NCBI RefSeq assembly: GCF_900110555.1
Contig: NZ_FOEE01000017.1
Span: 27,353-91,352, forward strand
Origin: Trujillonella endophytica
Lineage (GTDB): Bacteria > Actinomycetota > Actinomycetes > Mycobacteriales > Geodermatophilaceae
Direction: 5' to 3'
DNA length: 64,000 nt
Part shown: positions 1 through 8,068 of the stretch, piece after piece
Numbering within the stretch: the stretch's first letter is position 1
Layout: each line of letters begins with the position of its first letter
Notes under the pieces: model-generated
What the model was told of the DNA's origin: nothing
Database searches by the model: none
Seen by the model: the letters and a program-made list of their open reading frames with translations, nothing else
Translations under genes and position numbers: made by a program

Positions 1-2
1 AC

Positions 3-1184
3 CTCAACGCCACGGTCATCGGCCTGAGCGTGATGGCGCAGACGGTCGCCCGCAGCTGGCTGGCCTTCGAGCTGACCGGCTCCAACGCAGCCCTCGGCGG
101 CGTGCTCCTCGCCTTCGGGGTCGCGATGCTGGTGATGACCCCCTGGGGTGGGGTGGCCGCCGACCGGCTGCCCAAGCGCCTGGTGCTCCAGGTCTCCGTC
201 GGCCTGCTCGCCGCGTCGAGCGCGTGGATCGGCCTCGCCGCGGCCTTCGACGTCATCGAGTACTGGATGCTGCTGGGGGCGAGCGTCCTGCAGGCGGTCG
301 CGTTCGCGGTGTTCGGCCCCGCCCGCATGGCCTTCCTCGGGGAGGTCGTGCCCCGGGGGTCGCTCGGCAACTCCGTGTCGATGCTCCTGGTCAACAACGA
401 GCTCAGCCGGGTGGTGGGGCCGGCGGTGGCCGGGGTGGTCGTCGGCGCCGTGACGGTCGGCATCGAGATCATCTTCCTGAGCAGCGCGGCGCTCCTCGCC
501 CTCGGCGTCCTCACCACGGTCCGCATGCCGCCGGGGCTCCCGTCGGGCGACGCGGCGGTGCGCTCACCGCTGGGCGAGCTGACCGACGGCATCCGGTACG
601 TCCTGCGCAGCCCCCAGCTGACGGCTCTGCTGTGGTGCGGCTTCGGCGTCACCATGGCCGGCCTGCCCTACGTCGCGTTCCTCCCCACGGTCTCCAGCGA
701 CCTCTTCGACACCGGCTCCGCGGGATACGGGGTGCTCTCGGCCACCGCGGCGGTCGGGGCCGTGGTCGTGGGCCTGCTCATGGGCCGGCGGCGGCACCGC
801 GGATCGGAGACCCGCACCTTCGTGGTGGCGGGCGTCGTCTTCGGCGCCGCCGTCGGGCTGCTGGCGGTCGCACCCACGTTCTGGGCCGCCGTCCTCGTCC
901 TCCTGGTGGTGGGCGCGGGGAACCTGGCATTCCAGACGGCCAACCAGTCCCTGCTCCTGGGGCTGTCCGACATGGCCTACCACGGCCGGATCCAGGGCCT
1001 GGTGATGATGAGCTTCGGAGCCTTCGGCATCGCCGCGCTGCCGCTGGGCGCGCTGGCCGACGCCGTGGGGCTGCGCTGGGTGCTGGGCGGCATGGGCGTC
1101 GCCACGCTGCTGGTGATGGGGGCCTTCGTCCTCGTCACCCGCGGTCGGCTGGCGCGCGAGGACGTGCTCCGCGACCTCGGCTGA
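3..1184 (+). CDS. MFS transporter, 5'-truncated by the window edge
   Basis: The reading frame is open from the first bases, so the true start lies to the left. About 394 residues are visible. The protein is almost wholly hydrophobic helices, with the loop AADRLPKR after the second helix, the usual MFS D-R-x-x-R/K signature, and the early motif SWLAFELTGS typical of the EntS/MFS_3 exporter family. It probably exports a small molecule by proton antiport in the inner membrane. The substrate cannot be inferred. It converges on a SnoaL-like gene 42 bp downstream. Confidence 0.85.
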   Translation, partial: LNATVIGLSVMAQTVARSWLAFELTGSNAALGGVLLAFGVAMLVMTPWGGVAADRLPKRLVLQVSVGLLAASSAWIGLAAAFDVIEYWMLLGASVLQAVAFAVFGPARMAFLGEVVPRGSLGNSVSMLLVNNELSRVVGPAVAGVVVGAVTVGIEIIFLSSAALLALGVLTTVRMPPGLPSGDAAVRSPLGELTDGIRYVLRSPQLTALLWCGFGVTMAGLPYVAFLPTVSSDLFDTGSAGYGVLSATAAVGAVVVGLLMGRRRHRGSETRTFVVAGVVFGAAVGLLAVAPTFWAAVLVLLVVGAGNLAFQTANQSLLLGLSDMAYHGRIQGLVMMSFGAFGIAALPLGALADAVGLRWVLGGMGVATLLVMGAFVLVTRGRLAREDVLRDLG

Positions 1185-1226
1185 GCGAGGGCGGGAGCGG
1201 CGTCCTCGCGTGGCGAGCCGGGCCGG

Positions 1227-1601
1227 CTAGCGCCGCCAGTCGACCCCGGGCAGCGACGCGGTCCAGGACTCCGTGATGAGGCCGCCCTCGAGCCGGTGGA
1301 CGGTCAGCCAGGTCACCACCGTCATCGCGCCGGTGTCGAGGTTGATCCCCTGGGTGGTGGCCCGCGTCCACACCCGGTCGCCGTCGGCCACCTGGTCGTC
1401 CACGGTGGTGGTCGCGTCGTGCAGCAGGCGCCACGCGCCCGAGAGTTCCTTCTTGAACTCGGTGCGGGACACCGCCCGGGTGCCGGCCGAGGAGTGCCGC
1501 ACGTAGGGCTCGGCGATCAGCTCGTCGACGACCCCCAGGTCGTGCCGATGCCACAGCCCGTCCCAGTAGCGGGCGACGACGTCCCGCGGATCTCCCTGCA
1601 C
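1227..1601 (-). CDS. SnoaL-like / NTF2-fold small protein
   Basis: This 124-residue protein starts with the amphipathic helix DVVARYWDGLWHRHDLGVVDEL and continues with the alternating strand pattern of the NTF2-like (SnoaL/ester cyclase) fold; the family's usual length is 120-150 residues. Members act as cyclases, isomerases or ligand-binding proteins on hydrophobic small molecules, including steroids. No catalytic assignment is safe here. It lies downstream of the VOC gene pair on the same strand but is separated from it by a strong hairpin at 1629-1664. Confidence 0.7.
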   Translation of the reverse strand: MQGDPRDVVARYWDGLWHRHDLGVVDELIAEPYVRHSSAGTRAVSRTEFKKELSGAWRLLHDATTTVDDQVADGDRVWTRATTQGINLDTGAMTVVTWLTVHRLEGGLITESWTASLPGVDWRR

Positions 1602-1628
1602 GGACGCCGATGCTAGAGGTCGAGCACG

Positions 1629-1664
1629 CCGGGGGCCCGCGACCGCACGGTCACGGGCCCCCGG
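1629..1664 (-). terminator. Hairpin after the VOC operon
   Basis: An 11-bp perfect GC-rich stem (1629-1639 pairing with 1654-1664) sits directly after the VOC gene stop at 1677. It probably ends or attenuates the minus-strand VOC transcript before the SnoaL-like gene. There is no clear U-tract, as is common in high-GC actinobacteria. Confidence 0.6.
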
Positions 1665-1676
1665 TGTCGGTGCTGC

Positions 1677-2612
1677 TCAGCCCGCGAAGGGGTCGCCCTC
1701 GATCTCCTCGGTGCCCAGGAAGATCGGCGCGTTGAACGAGTCCTCCGGGTGGGTCATCAGCAGGCCGTCGCGGATCCGGATCGAACGGACGCCCTGCTTC
1801 GTGAGCCACGCCTCGGCCGAGTCCAGATCGGTGATCTTGAAGCGGAGGCTGTAGATCATGTTGCCCCACTGGGCGACGTGCCGGCCGAGGTCGGAGTCCG
1901 GGGACTGCGGCTCGGCGAGCTCCAGCAGGCAGTCACCGAGTTGCAGGGTGGCGTACTTCGCCTGCAGGTCGGGGTCGAAGCCGTGCTTGAGCGGGATGGC
2001 CTGGAACTCGTCGACGTAGCTCTCCACCGCCTTGTCGAGGTCCTTCACGCCCAGCGTCACGTAGGAGAAGCGCTCGATCGTCAGCGGGTGGCTGCGCCAC
2101 AGCTTCTCCAGGGAGGACCAGGTGTCCTGGTCGCGCGGGTCGTTGGGCATGTCGTGCTCGCAGAGCTCGACCATGAGCCCGAAGGTGTCGCGGGGGCTGG
2201 GGTAGCAGTAGCCCAGCCCGGGCTCGGCGCCCTCGACCTTGCCGCCGCCGGGCCGGCCGATGTAGATGCCCTTGCCGATGAGCCGGTCCACCAGCCCGCC
2301 GAGGTCCTCGACCTTGTACCCGACGGAGTGCAGGTGGGTGCCGAACTTGTCGTAGAACTTGCCGACGGGCTTGGACGTGTTGACCGGGAAGGCCGGGGCC
2401 ATCGTCTCGATGCAGAGGTCACCGACCATGATCAGGGTGGCGTACCGGTCCTCGACGGGCAGGTAGTTCGGCTCGTCGACGCCCATGTAGACCAGGCCGC
2501 CGAAGACCCGCTCGTAGAACTCGCGCAGCTTCTGCGCGTCGTCGGCCATGTGGACCACGTGCACCATCTGACCGATGCCGTGGTCACCGGTGACCTTGAC
2601 CTGCTTCTTCAC
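1677..2612 (-). CDS. Two-domain VOC (glyoxalase/dioxygenase-fold) protein A
   Basis: This 311-residue protein has two vicinal-oxygen-chelate modules. The first (about 12-155) begins GIGQMVHVVHMADDAQKLREFYERVFGG and the second (about 175-300) begins FSYVTLGVKDLDKAVESYVDEF. Length and layout match extradiol-dioxygenase-like or glyoxalase-like proteins. The usual His/Glu metal ligands are only partly evident, so dioxygenase, isomerase or binding functions all remain possible. Its start overlaps the stop of the paralogous upstream VOC gene by 4 bp, so the two are translationally coupled. The N-terminal sequence GDHGIGQMVHV is shared with that paralog and indicates tandem duplication. Confidence 0.75.
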   Translation of the reverse strand: MKKQVKVTGDHGIGQMVHVVHMADDAQKLREFYERVFGGLVYMGVDEPNYLPVEDRYATLIMVGDLCIETMAPAFPVNTSKPVGKFYDKFGTHLHSVGYKVEDLGGLVDRLIGKGIYIGRPGGGKVEGAEPGLGYCYPSPRDTFGLMVELCEHDMPNDPRDQDTWSSLEKLWRSHPLTIERFSYVTLGVKDLDKAVESYVDEFQAIPLKHGFDPDLQAKYATLQLGDCLLELAEPQSPDSDLGRHVAQWGNMIYSLRFKITDLDSAEAWLTKQGVRSIRIRDGLLMTHPEDSFNAPIFLGTEEIEGDPFAG

Positions 2613-3589
2613 TGGGCATCCTTCGTCTGTGTCGTGAGCGGGCTCCCGGCCGCGGGCGGGGCGGTGCGGATGTCGGAGGCGTGCCGGGTGCCGAAGAACA
2701 TCGGCGCCCCGTGCGAGTCCTCGGGGTCGGTCACCAGGAGGTCGTCGCCGATCCGCTTCGTCCGGACGCCGTTGCCCTCCAGCCAGGAGGTGGCTGCGTC
2801 GAGGTCGCGGACCAGGAAGCGCAGGGCGTAGATCATGTTGCCCCAGGTCGCGACGTGCCGCCCGAGGTCGGAATCGGCCGACCGGGGCTGCACGATCTCC
2901 AGCAGGCAGTCACCCAGTTGCAGGACCTGGAAGTCGGTGTCGAGCTCCGGGTCGCTGCCCGACGCCAGCGGCACGGCCTGCAGTGCGTCGACGTAGGTCT
3001 GCACCGCCGAGTCCAGGTCGCCGACCGCGAGGACCACCGAGGAGAAGGACTCCAGCGTCGACGGGTGCGTACGCCACATCCCCTCCAGCGACGACCAGGT
3101 GGGGAGCAGCCGGGGGTCGTTCTGCATGTCGTGGGACGTGAGCTCGATCAGCAGGCCGGCCGTGGCCCGCGGGCTCGGGAACAGGTACGCGGCCTCGGGG
3201 TCGACGTCGGACAGCTTGCCGCCGCCGGGGCTGCTGATCGGGATGCCGCGGTCCAGCAGGCGCCGCTGCAGGCCGTTCAGGTCGTCGACCTTGTAGCCCA
3301 CCGAGTGCAGGTGCCGGCCGTACTTGGTGTGGAACCGGGCGACCGAGAAGCGCGGATCGGCCGGCAGGCGCGGGGCCATGGTCTCGATGCAGAGGTCACC
3401 GACCATGAGCAGCGTCGCGTAGCGGTCCTCCCAGTCCAGGTAGTCCGGACCGTCGACACCGCTGTAGACGAAGCCGCCGAGGACGCGCTCGTAGAACTCG
3501 CGCAGCGCCTGCGCGTCCTCGGTGACGTGGATGACGTGGACCATCTGGCCGATGCCGTGGTCCCCCGTGCGACGGGCGTTCTGCTCCAT
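2609..3589 (-). CDS. Two-domain VOC (glyoxalase/dioxygenase-fold) protein B
   Basis: This 326-residue paralog of the next gene has the same two VOC modules (about 8-150 and 170-300). The shared stretches include GDHGIGQMVHV near the N-terminus, the tract around SVGYKV, and the late motif DLGRHVATWGNMIYALRF. The two proteins differ most in the C-terminal tail. Gene order (small protein, VOC B, VOC A) with 7-bp spacing and then a 4-bp overlap indicates one operon. The pair may form a heterodimer acting on an intermediate of the neighbouring catabolic island (inference). Confidence 0.75.
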   Translation of the reverse strand: MEQNARRTGDHGIGQMVHVIHVTEDAQALREFYERVLGGFVYSGVDGPDYLDWEDRYATLLMVGDLCIETMAPRLPADPRFSVARFHTKYGRHLHSVGYKVDDLNGLQRRLLDRGIPISSPGGGKLSDVDPEAAYLFPSPRATAGLLIELTSHDMQNDPRLLPTWSSLEGMWRTHPSTLESFSSVVLAVGDLDSAVQTYVDALQAVPLASGSDPELDTDFQVLQLGDCLLEIVQPRSADSDLGRHVATWGNMIYALRFLVRDLDAATSWLEGNGVRTKRIGDDLLVTDPEDSHGAPMFFGTRHASDIRTAPPAAGSPLTTQTKDAQ

Positions 3590-3596
3590 CCGGGAC

Positions 3597-3932
3597 TCAG
3601 GCGTCCGCGCCGGTGGCGGCGAACCACTGGAGGTCCGGCGGGTTGCCCGTCATGTCGATCGTGTCGGTCGGGCGCAGCCGCCCGGCCTGGCCCGCGGCAC
3701 CCAGTTGCCCCGCGGCCGTGGCGACGTCGGCGTCCCCGAGCTCGTAGACGGCGACGTAGCGGGGCGCCGCCGTGCCGCCGGTGAGGTCGACCAGGCGGTA
3801 GCGGCTCACCCCGGTGACGGACGGGATGGCGGCCCGCACGTCGGGGATGTGGATCTCGTCGTACCACTGCTCGTACTCGGCGTCCTTGCCGGGGACGGCG
3901 CTGCTGTAGGCGATCAGGAGTGCCTTGGCCAT
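3597..3932 (-). CDS. Small ferredoxin-like-fold (EthD / dimeric alpha-beta barrel type) protein
   Basis: The ATG at 3932 is chosen because GAGGAG lies 8 nt upstream; a longer frame to 3983 has no such site. The 111-residue product begins MAKALLIAYSSAVPGKDAEY and continues YDEIHIPDV, the pattern of dimeric alpha-beta-barrel proteins (EthD/DUF4286-like) found beside P450 and aromatic or steroid degradation genes. Such proteins often act as small accessory or isomerase-type enzymes. It is the first gene of the VOC operon, 7 bp ahead of VOC B. Function is unproven. Confidence 0.65.
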   Translation of the reverse strand: MAKALLIAYSSAVPGKDAEYEQWYDEIHIPDVRAAIPSVTGVSRYRLVDLTGGTAAPRYVAVYELGDADVATAAGQLGAAGQAGRLRPTDTIDMTGNPPDLQWFAATGADA

Positions 3933-4466
3933 ACCGGGCTCCTCGAACTCAGGGGATGGGGGTCGGTCGTCGTGGGTGCGCATCCGCGGTTCCGCGGCCG
4001 ACGAGGTCGATCTCCTCGACGGGCATGGAAGGGGTCAACCTCCTCGGCTGGGATGCGGTCGGGCCTGGCGCGGGCGGGGTGGGGCGAGCGGGGCCTCAGC
4101 CGGCCGGGGCGAGCGCGGTGAGGTGGCGCGGGCCGGCAGCGAGGCCGCCACGGAACCGGCCGGCGGTGCCGTCGCGCGGCGACGTCGATCGGGCCGGTCG
4201 GAGCTTCCGGGAGCGGCGTTCGCGGGGGGCGGTGGGCGGTGTCCAGACCTCCACCGGTCCCGGCACGGCCCACCTCGCAGTCCCTCGGCGCACGCCTGCT
4301 CCGGAGGCGCGCTGCCTCCGAAGGTAGACGAGCAGGCCAAAGGTCGTAAATACTTCGAATCGACGACGTGGGTCACACCACATCGCCTCGCGGCCGCGCC
4401 GTCCGGTGCAGTGCCGCCACCCGGCCGCCGCGGTCCGCGCGGGGAGCCCCGAGCCCGGGAGTCGTC
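3933..4466. other. Intergenic region between the VOC operon and the LacI gene
   Basis: About 530 bp with no convincing gene; the open frames here are arginine/proline-rich shadows. The only clear landmark is an AT-rich island around 4341-4370 (centred on AAATACTTCGAAT, containing the palindrome TTCGAA). It is unusual in this GC background and probably contains divergent promoters and/or a LacI-family operator. Confidence 0.5.
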
Positions 4467-5507
4467 GTGTCGCAGGACCCGGAGGACGTAGCGGTGCTGC
4501 CGCCGCCCCGGCGACCCGGGGCCACGAGCGCGGACGTCGCGCGCCTCGCCGGGGTGTCCCGCTCGACGGTCAGCCACATCCTCAACGGTCAGGTCACCCG
4601 GTTCGCCGAGGAGACCGTCGGACGGGTCCGGGACGCGGCCGCCCGGCTGGGGTACGTCCCCTCCGCCGCGGGCCGGTCGCTCGTCCTCGGGCGCAGCGAC
4701 CTCGTCGTCCTGGCCGTGCCCAACACGACGCTGACCAACGTCCAGGACATCATCGAGGCGATCGCCGCGGACCTCGACGACCTGGGCTACAGCGTGGTCG
4801 TGCACTTCGACCGTGGCGGCGGCGCGGCGGCCAACCTCGCCCGGCTCCAGCACGTGGTCGACACGCTGCGCCCCGCCGGCATCGTCGACCTCGGCAGCCT
4901 GTCCCTGCGCGACCTCGACACGCTCGAGGAGCAGGGCTGCCCGATCCTCTCCCCGCGGCCCCGGCACGTCCGGGGCGTCGACGAGGGCAATCTGGCCATC
5001 GCGCGCACCCAGGCCGAGCACCTGATCGACCGCGGCTACACCGCGCTGGCCTACGCCTTCCTCGTCGACCACCGCGACGATCCCTTCGGGCGGATGCGCG
5101 CCGCGGTGGTCGCCGACGTCTGCGCCGAGGCGGGGCTGCCCGCTCCCACCGCCATCAGCGTCCCGCTCGACGCGGCCGGGGCGCAGACGGCGCTGTGCGA
5201 CCTGCTGCGCGCGCGTGGGCGGCCGGTCGGCATCGCCTGCTCGAACGACGAGGTCGGGCTCGCCGTGTCCTTCGCCGCGCTCGCGCTGCGCGCGGCCGTG
5301 CCGGGGGACGTCGGGGTCATCGGCGTGGGCGGCGGGAGCGTCGGCCAGCTCGTCGCCCCCCGGCTCAGCACGATCACCTTCGACGTCCGGGCGTCGGTCG
5401 GCACGATCCGCCGCGGGGTGGCCGCCGCGCGCGGGGGAGTGGCCGAGGACGACGACCCCACGCTTTCGCCCGAGATCTTCCTGGTCCTGCAGGGCGAGAC
5501 CACCTGA
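4467..5507 (+). CDS. LacI-family transcriptional regulator
   Basis: The GTG at 4467 follows GGGAG by 6 nt and is preferred over the ATG at 4368, which would add 33 low-complexity residues. The N-terminal helix-turn-helix reads TSADVARLAGVSRSTVSHIL with the hinge-proximal LGYVPSAAGRSL, diagnostic of LacI/GalR. A periplasmic-binding-protein-like sensor domain follows (about 60-330), including IACSNDEVGLAV and VGVIGVGG-like strands. It is probably a repressor of the adjacent catabolic genes, the VOC operon and/or the flavoprotein at 5663, with an unknown effector. Confidence 0.88.
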   Translation: MSQDPEDVAVLPPPRRPGATSADVARLAGVSRSTVSHILNGQVTRFAEETVGRVRDAAARLGYVPSAAGRSLVLGRSDLVVLAVPNTTLTNVQDIIEAIAADLDDLGYSVVVHFDRGGGAAANLARLQHVVDTLRPAGIVDLGSLSLRDLDTLEEQGCPILSPRPRHVRGVDEGNLAIARTQAEHLIDRGYTALAYAFLVDHRDDPFGRMRAAVVADVCAEAGLPAPTAISVPLDAAGAQTALCDLLRARGRPVGIACSNDEVGLAVSFAALALRAAVPGDVGVIGVGGGSVGQLVAPRLSTITFDVRASVGTIRRGVAAARGGVAEDDDPTLSPEIFLVLQGETT

Positions 5508-5582
5508 GGCTCCACCAGCCCGTTCGCCGAGAGCCCTCCGAGGCGCCCCGACGAAACGGTGGCACGATCTGCCACGTGACCG

Positions 5583-5611
5583 TTGACACGTGTCACCGCG
5601 CTCCGTACGGT
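5583..5611 (+). promoter_or_regulatory. Candidate promoter with overlapping palindromic operator
   Basis: TTGACA (5583-5588) and TACGGT (5606-5611) are 17 bp apart, a good sigma-70-like promoter for the flavoprotein gene. The -35 box lies within the perfect 12-bp palindrome TGACACGTGTCA (5584-5595). A second CACGTG core lies just upstream at about 5572-5577. A repressor bound there would block RNA polymerase; LacI-family factors and other palindrome-binding regulators are candidates. Confidence 0.5.
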
Positions 5612-5662
5612 CGTCGCGGCCGGGTGATCCGGCCCACACGGCCGGGATATCCGGAGGTGTGC

Positions 5663-6610
5663 GTGCTGGCGAGGAGGCTGGCCATGCCGGGTGCAGGGAA
5701 CTACGACGTGGTGGTCGTCGGCTTCGGGGTGGCAGGCGCGTCGGCCGCCCTCGAGGCTGCTCGCACCGGCGCCCGCGTCCTGGTCCTGGACCGACGTGGC
5801 GTCCTCATCCGGCCGGGCGCACTCGCCGGCGGCACCGGCGCGGACGGCGCCCCCGCCGGCGCCTCGATGCGGGTGCGCCGCCGCCTGCGGTCCCGCCCGC
5901 GCACCGCCGTGCCACCGCTGTCCACCCTGCGCGCGGAGGCGCTCGCCGCCGGGGTCGAGGTGTGCCGGCAGGCGGCGGTGCACGAGCTCGTGGTCGAGGG
6001 CGGCCGGGTGACCGGCGTCGGCTACGCGGCCATGGACATGATGACCCCCTCGGGCGCGCGGTACTGGTGGCTGGACCGGCTGAGCGGGTGGACGCCCCGG
6101 CTGTCGGCCGGTCTGACCCGCACCCTGCGCCGCGCGGCCGAGGCGCTGTGGCACGACGCCTCCGAGGTCGGGGCCGTCTCCGCCGGCGCGGTGGTCCTCG
6201 CCACCGACCGGGCCGGCTGGGACTTCGTCGGCCCGGCCGTCTGGGGCGCCGGGGTCGCAACCGCCCGGCCCGCGGCCGGGGCAGCCCGCCGGCGACGGCT
6301 CAGCCTGGTCGCCGACGGCGCGACCGCACCCGGTCCCGAGCTGGAGGCCCGCGCCTGGTGCGCCCGCGAGACCGGTCTCGGGGCCGGCACCGACGCGCTC
6401 GCCGAGCTCCGGGTCGACCGCGGCACCGGCCAGGTGTGCGCCGGCGAGGGCCGCGAGGTTCCCGGCCTGTTCGCCGCCGTCCCCGCACCGGGAGACCGGA
6501 CCGACGCGCTCCCGGCCGACAGCGCCCTGCTGGTCGCCGTCGGGCGGCGGGCCGGCCGGGCCGCCGCGACCGGGCGCCCCCGGCGCGGCCACCTCCGCTC
6601 GGTCGGCTGA
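5663..6610 (+). CDS. Shortened FAD-binding protein related to 3-ketosteroid dehydrogenase / fumarate reductase flavoproteins
   Basis: Two starts are plausible: GTG 5663 (GGAGG 5 nt upstream) and ATG 5684 (GGAGG 6 nt upstream). The product of about 308-315 residues has a Rossmann FAD motif VVVVGFGVAGASAALEAART and the acidic end VLVLDR, then a strand-helix unit ELVVEGGRVTGVGYAAM, the second dinucleotide motif GAVVLAT, and the C-terminal FAD segment GLFAAVPAP. Family members are normally about 480-560 residues. The substrate-binding insertion after the first FAD motif is largely missing, as are the usual catalytic tyrosines. It may be a non-catalytic or much-altered flavoprotein. Confidence 0.6.
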   Translation: MLARRLAMPGAGNYDVVVVGFGVAGASAALEAARTGARVLVLDRRGVLIRPGALAGGTGADGAPAGASMRVRRRLRSRPRTAVPPLSTLRAEALAAGVEVCRQAAVHELVVEGGRVTGVGYAAMDMMTPSGARYWWLDRLSGWTPRLSAGLTRTLRRAAEALWHDASEVGAVSAGAVVLATDRAGWDFVGPAVWGAGVATARPAAGAARRRRLSLVADGATAPGPELEARAWCARETGLGAGTDALAELRVDRGTGQVCAGEGREVPGLFAAVPAPGDRTDALPADSALLVAVGRRAGRAAATGRPRRGHLRSVG

Positions 6611-6632
6611 GGACGCCGGTCCGGCGGAGCGG

Positions 6633-7430
6633 TCAGCGACCGACGAAGCGCGGCGGCCGGTTCTGCCGGAAGGCCGCGATGCCCTCGTGCAGGTCCTCGG
6701 TCGTCATGGTCACCGGCTGCGCCATGGCCTCCCACTGCAGGGAGGCCTCCAGGCCGGCGGCCGACTGCTCCAGCCCGGTCTTGGTGAGGCGGGCCGCGAT
6801 GGGAGCGGCCTCGGCAAGGCGGTCGGCGACGGCGAGGGTGTGGGCCAGGACGTCGTCGGCGATCCCGGTGACCAGGCCCCAGTCGCACGCCTCCGCGGCC
6901 GGTACCTCGCGGCCGGTGAAGAGCATCTCGCGCGAGCGGGAGACGCCGATGGCCTCGGGCAGCAGCCAGGTCGCGCCCATGCCGCCGTGCGTCCCGCGGA
7001 AGATGAAGGGCGTGCTGAACCGCGCGCCGGTGGCGGCGAAGCGCAGGTCGCAGGCGAGCGCGAGGCAGACGCCGGCGCCCACGGTCGCCCCGTTGACCGC
7101 GGCGAGCACCGGGAACGGCAGCTGCCGGGGGCGCAGCCAGCTCCGGTAGAAGGGCAGCATCCGGTCGCGGAGCCGGTCGATCGTGACGTCGTCGTCGGAC
7201 CCCTGGTCCAGCCAGGAGAGGTCCGCACCCGAGCAGAACGAGCTGCCCGCGCCGGTCACCACGACGACCCGGGTGTCGCGGTCGGCGGTGACCTGGTCGA
7301 GGGCGCGGTCCCAGGCCACGGTCATCTCCGCGGTCATGGCGTTGCGCACGCCCGGGCGGTTGAGCGTGAGCAGGCGGACGCCTCGCGCCGGCTCGCTCAC
7401 CAGCACCGCGTCGCCCGGATCGGCCGCCAT
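6633..7430 (-). CDS. Enoyl-CoA hydratase/isomerase
   Basis: This 265-residue crotonase-fold protein has the two oxyanion-hole regions GAGSSFCSGADLSW (about 60-75) and NGATVGAGVCLALACDLRFA (about 112-131). The sequence STPFIFRGTHGGMGATWLLP occupies the position of the catalytic loop; the two classical hydratase glutamates are not obvious there, so an isomerase or other crotonase activity is possible. The length is normal. It is downstream of an ArsR regulator on the same strand, separated by a hairpin at 7488-7520. It probably takes part in beta-oxidation-like steps of the island. Confidence 0.88.
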   Translation of the reverse strand: MAADPGDAVLVSEPARGVRLLTLNRPGVRNAMTAEMTVAWDRALDQVTADRDTRVVVVTGAGSSFCSGADLSWLDQGSDDDVTIDRLRDRMLPFYRSWLRPRQLPFPVLAAVNGATVGAGVCLALACDLRFAATGARFSTPFIFRGTHGGMGATWLLPEAIGVSRSREMLFTGREVPAAEACDWGLVTGIADDVLAHTLAVADRLAEAAPIAARLTKTGLEQSAAGLEASLQWEAMAQPVTMTTEDLHEGIAAFRQNRPPRFVGR

Positions 7431-7487
7431 CGGTCGTCCCCTTCGCTGTCGGGAGCGGGGGGATCTACGGCAGCGCGTCCCGTCCCG

Positions 7488-7520
7488 CGGTGTGCCCGGG
7501 TCGCCGCCACGGGCACACCG
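7488..7520 (-). terminator. Hairpin between the ArsR and enoyl-CoA hydratase genes
   Basis: A perfect 11-bp stem (7488-7498 with 7510-7520) with an 11-nt loop lies just past the ArsR stop codon. It is a likely terminator of the minus-strand regulator transcript. Confidence 0.6.
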
Positions 7521-7532
7521 GGGAGGAGCGGA

Positions 7533-7925
7533 CTACCAGGTCAGGAGAGCGGCGGGGCGAGCGGTGTCGTCCCCGACGGCGGCCTTGAGGGCCGGCCGAT
7601 CGGCCGACGAGGGGCCGGTCGCGGTGCCGTCCACGACCAGGCGCGGACCCGGGGCGAGCAGCCACATCTCGTCCATCAGCGACCGCAGCACCTCGCGGCG
7701 CAGCGAGTAGAAGTAGTTGCGACCCCGCTTGCGCACCTCGATGAGCCCGGCCTGGGTCAGGATCTTGGTGTGGTAGGAGATCGTCGGCTTGGAGACGGGC
7801 AGCGTGTCCTCGAGGACGCTGCACGCCAGCTCCTCCTGCTGTGCCATCTGCTGCACGATGTTCCATCGGATGGGGTCTCCGAGTGCCTTGAAGACCTCCG
7901 TCGCAGCGACGGGTTCACGGGTCAT
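7533..7925 (-). CDS. ArsR-family winged-helix regulator
   Basis: This 130-residue protein begins with EVFKALGDPIRWNIVQQMAQ and has the recognition helix VSKPTISYHTKILTQAGLI followed by the wing VRKRGRNYFYSL, the classic ArsR/SmtB layout. No cysteine metal-site motif (ELCVCDL type) is present, so it is more likely a metabolite-responsive or constitutive repressor than a metal sensor. The tail from about residue 95 is unstructured. On the minus strand TTGACA at 7975-7970 lies about 45 bp upstream and may be its -35 box. Confidence 0.85.
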   Translation of the reverse strand: MTREPVAATEVFKALGDPIRWNIVQQMAQQEELACSVLEDTLPVSKPTISYHTKILTQAGLIEVRKRGRNYFYSLRREVLRSLMDEMWLLAPGPRLVVDGTATGPSSADRPALKAAVGDDTARPAALLTW

Positions 7926-7944
7926 GACGCGGGCCCCTCCGGAT

Positions 7945-7976
7945 CGATCACGCTCAGTAGTTCAACGGTTGTCAAT
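7945..7976 (-). promoter_or_regulatory. Candidate promoter of the ArsR gene
   Basis: Reading the minus strand, TTGACA (7975-7970) is followed about 17 bp later by a weak CGTGAT. The odd palindrome CAACGGTTG (7963-7971) overlaps the -35 box and could be an autoregulatory site. The -10 match is weak. Confidence 0.3.
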
Positions 7977-8068
7977 CTAACGCGCGTTCCGCCCGGATGC
8001 CCACCCGTCTGCGCGGTGAACCGTCCCACAGCGCGTGACGGGCCTCCCCGGCCCGCGGTCGAGGAGGA

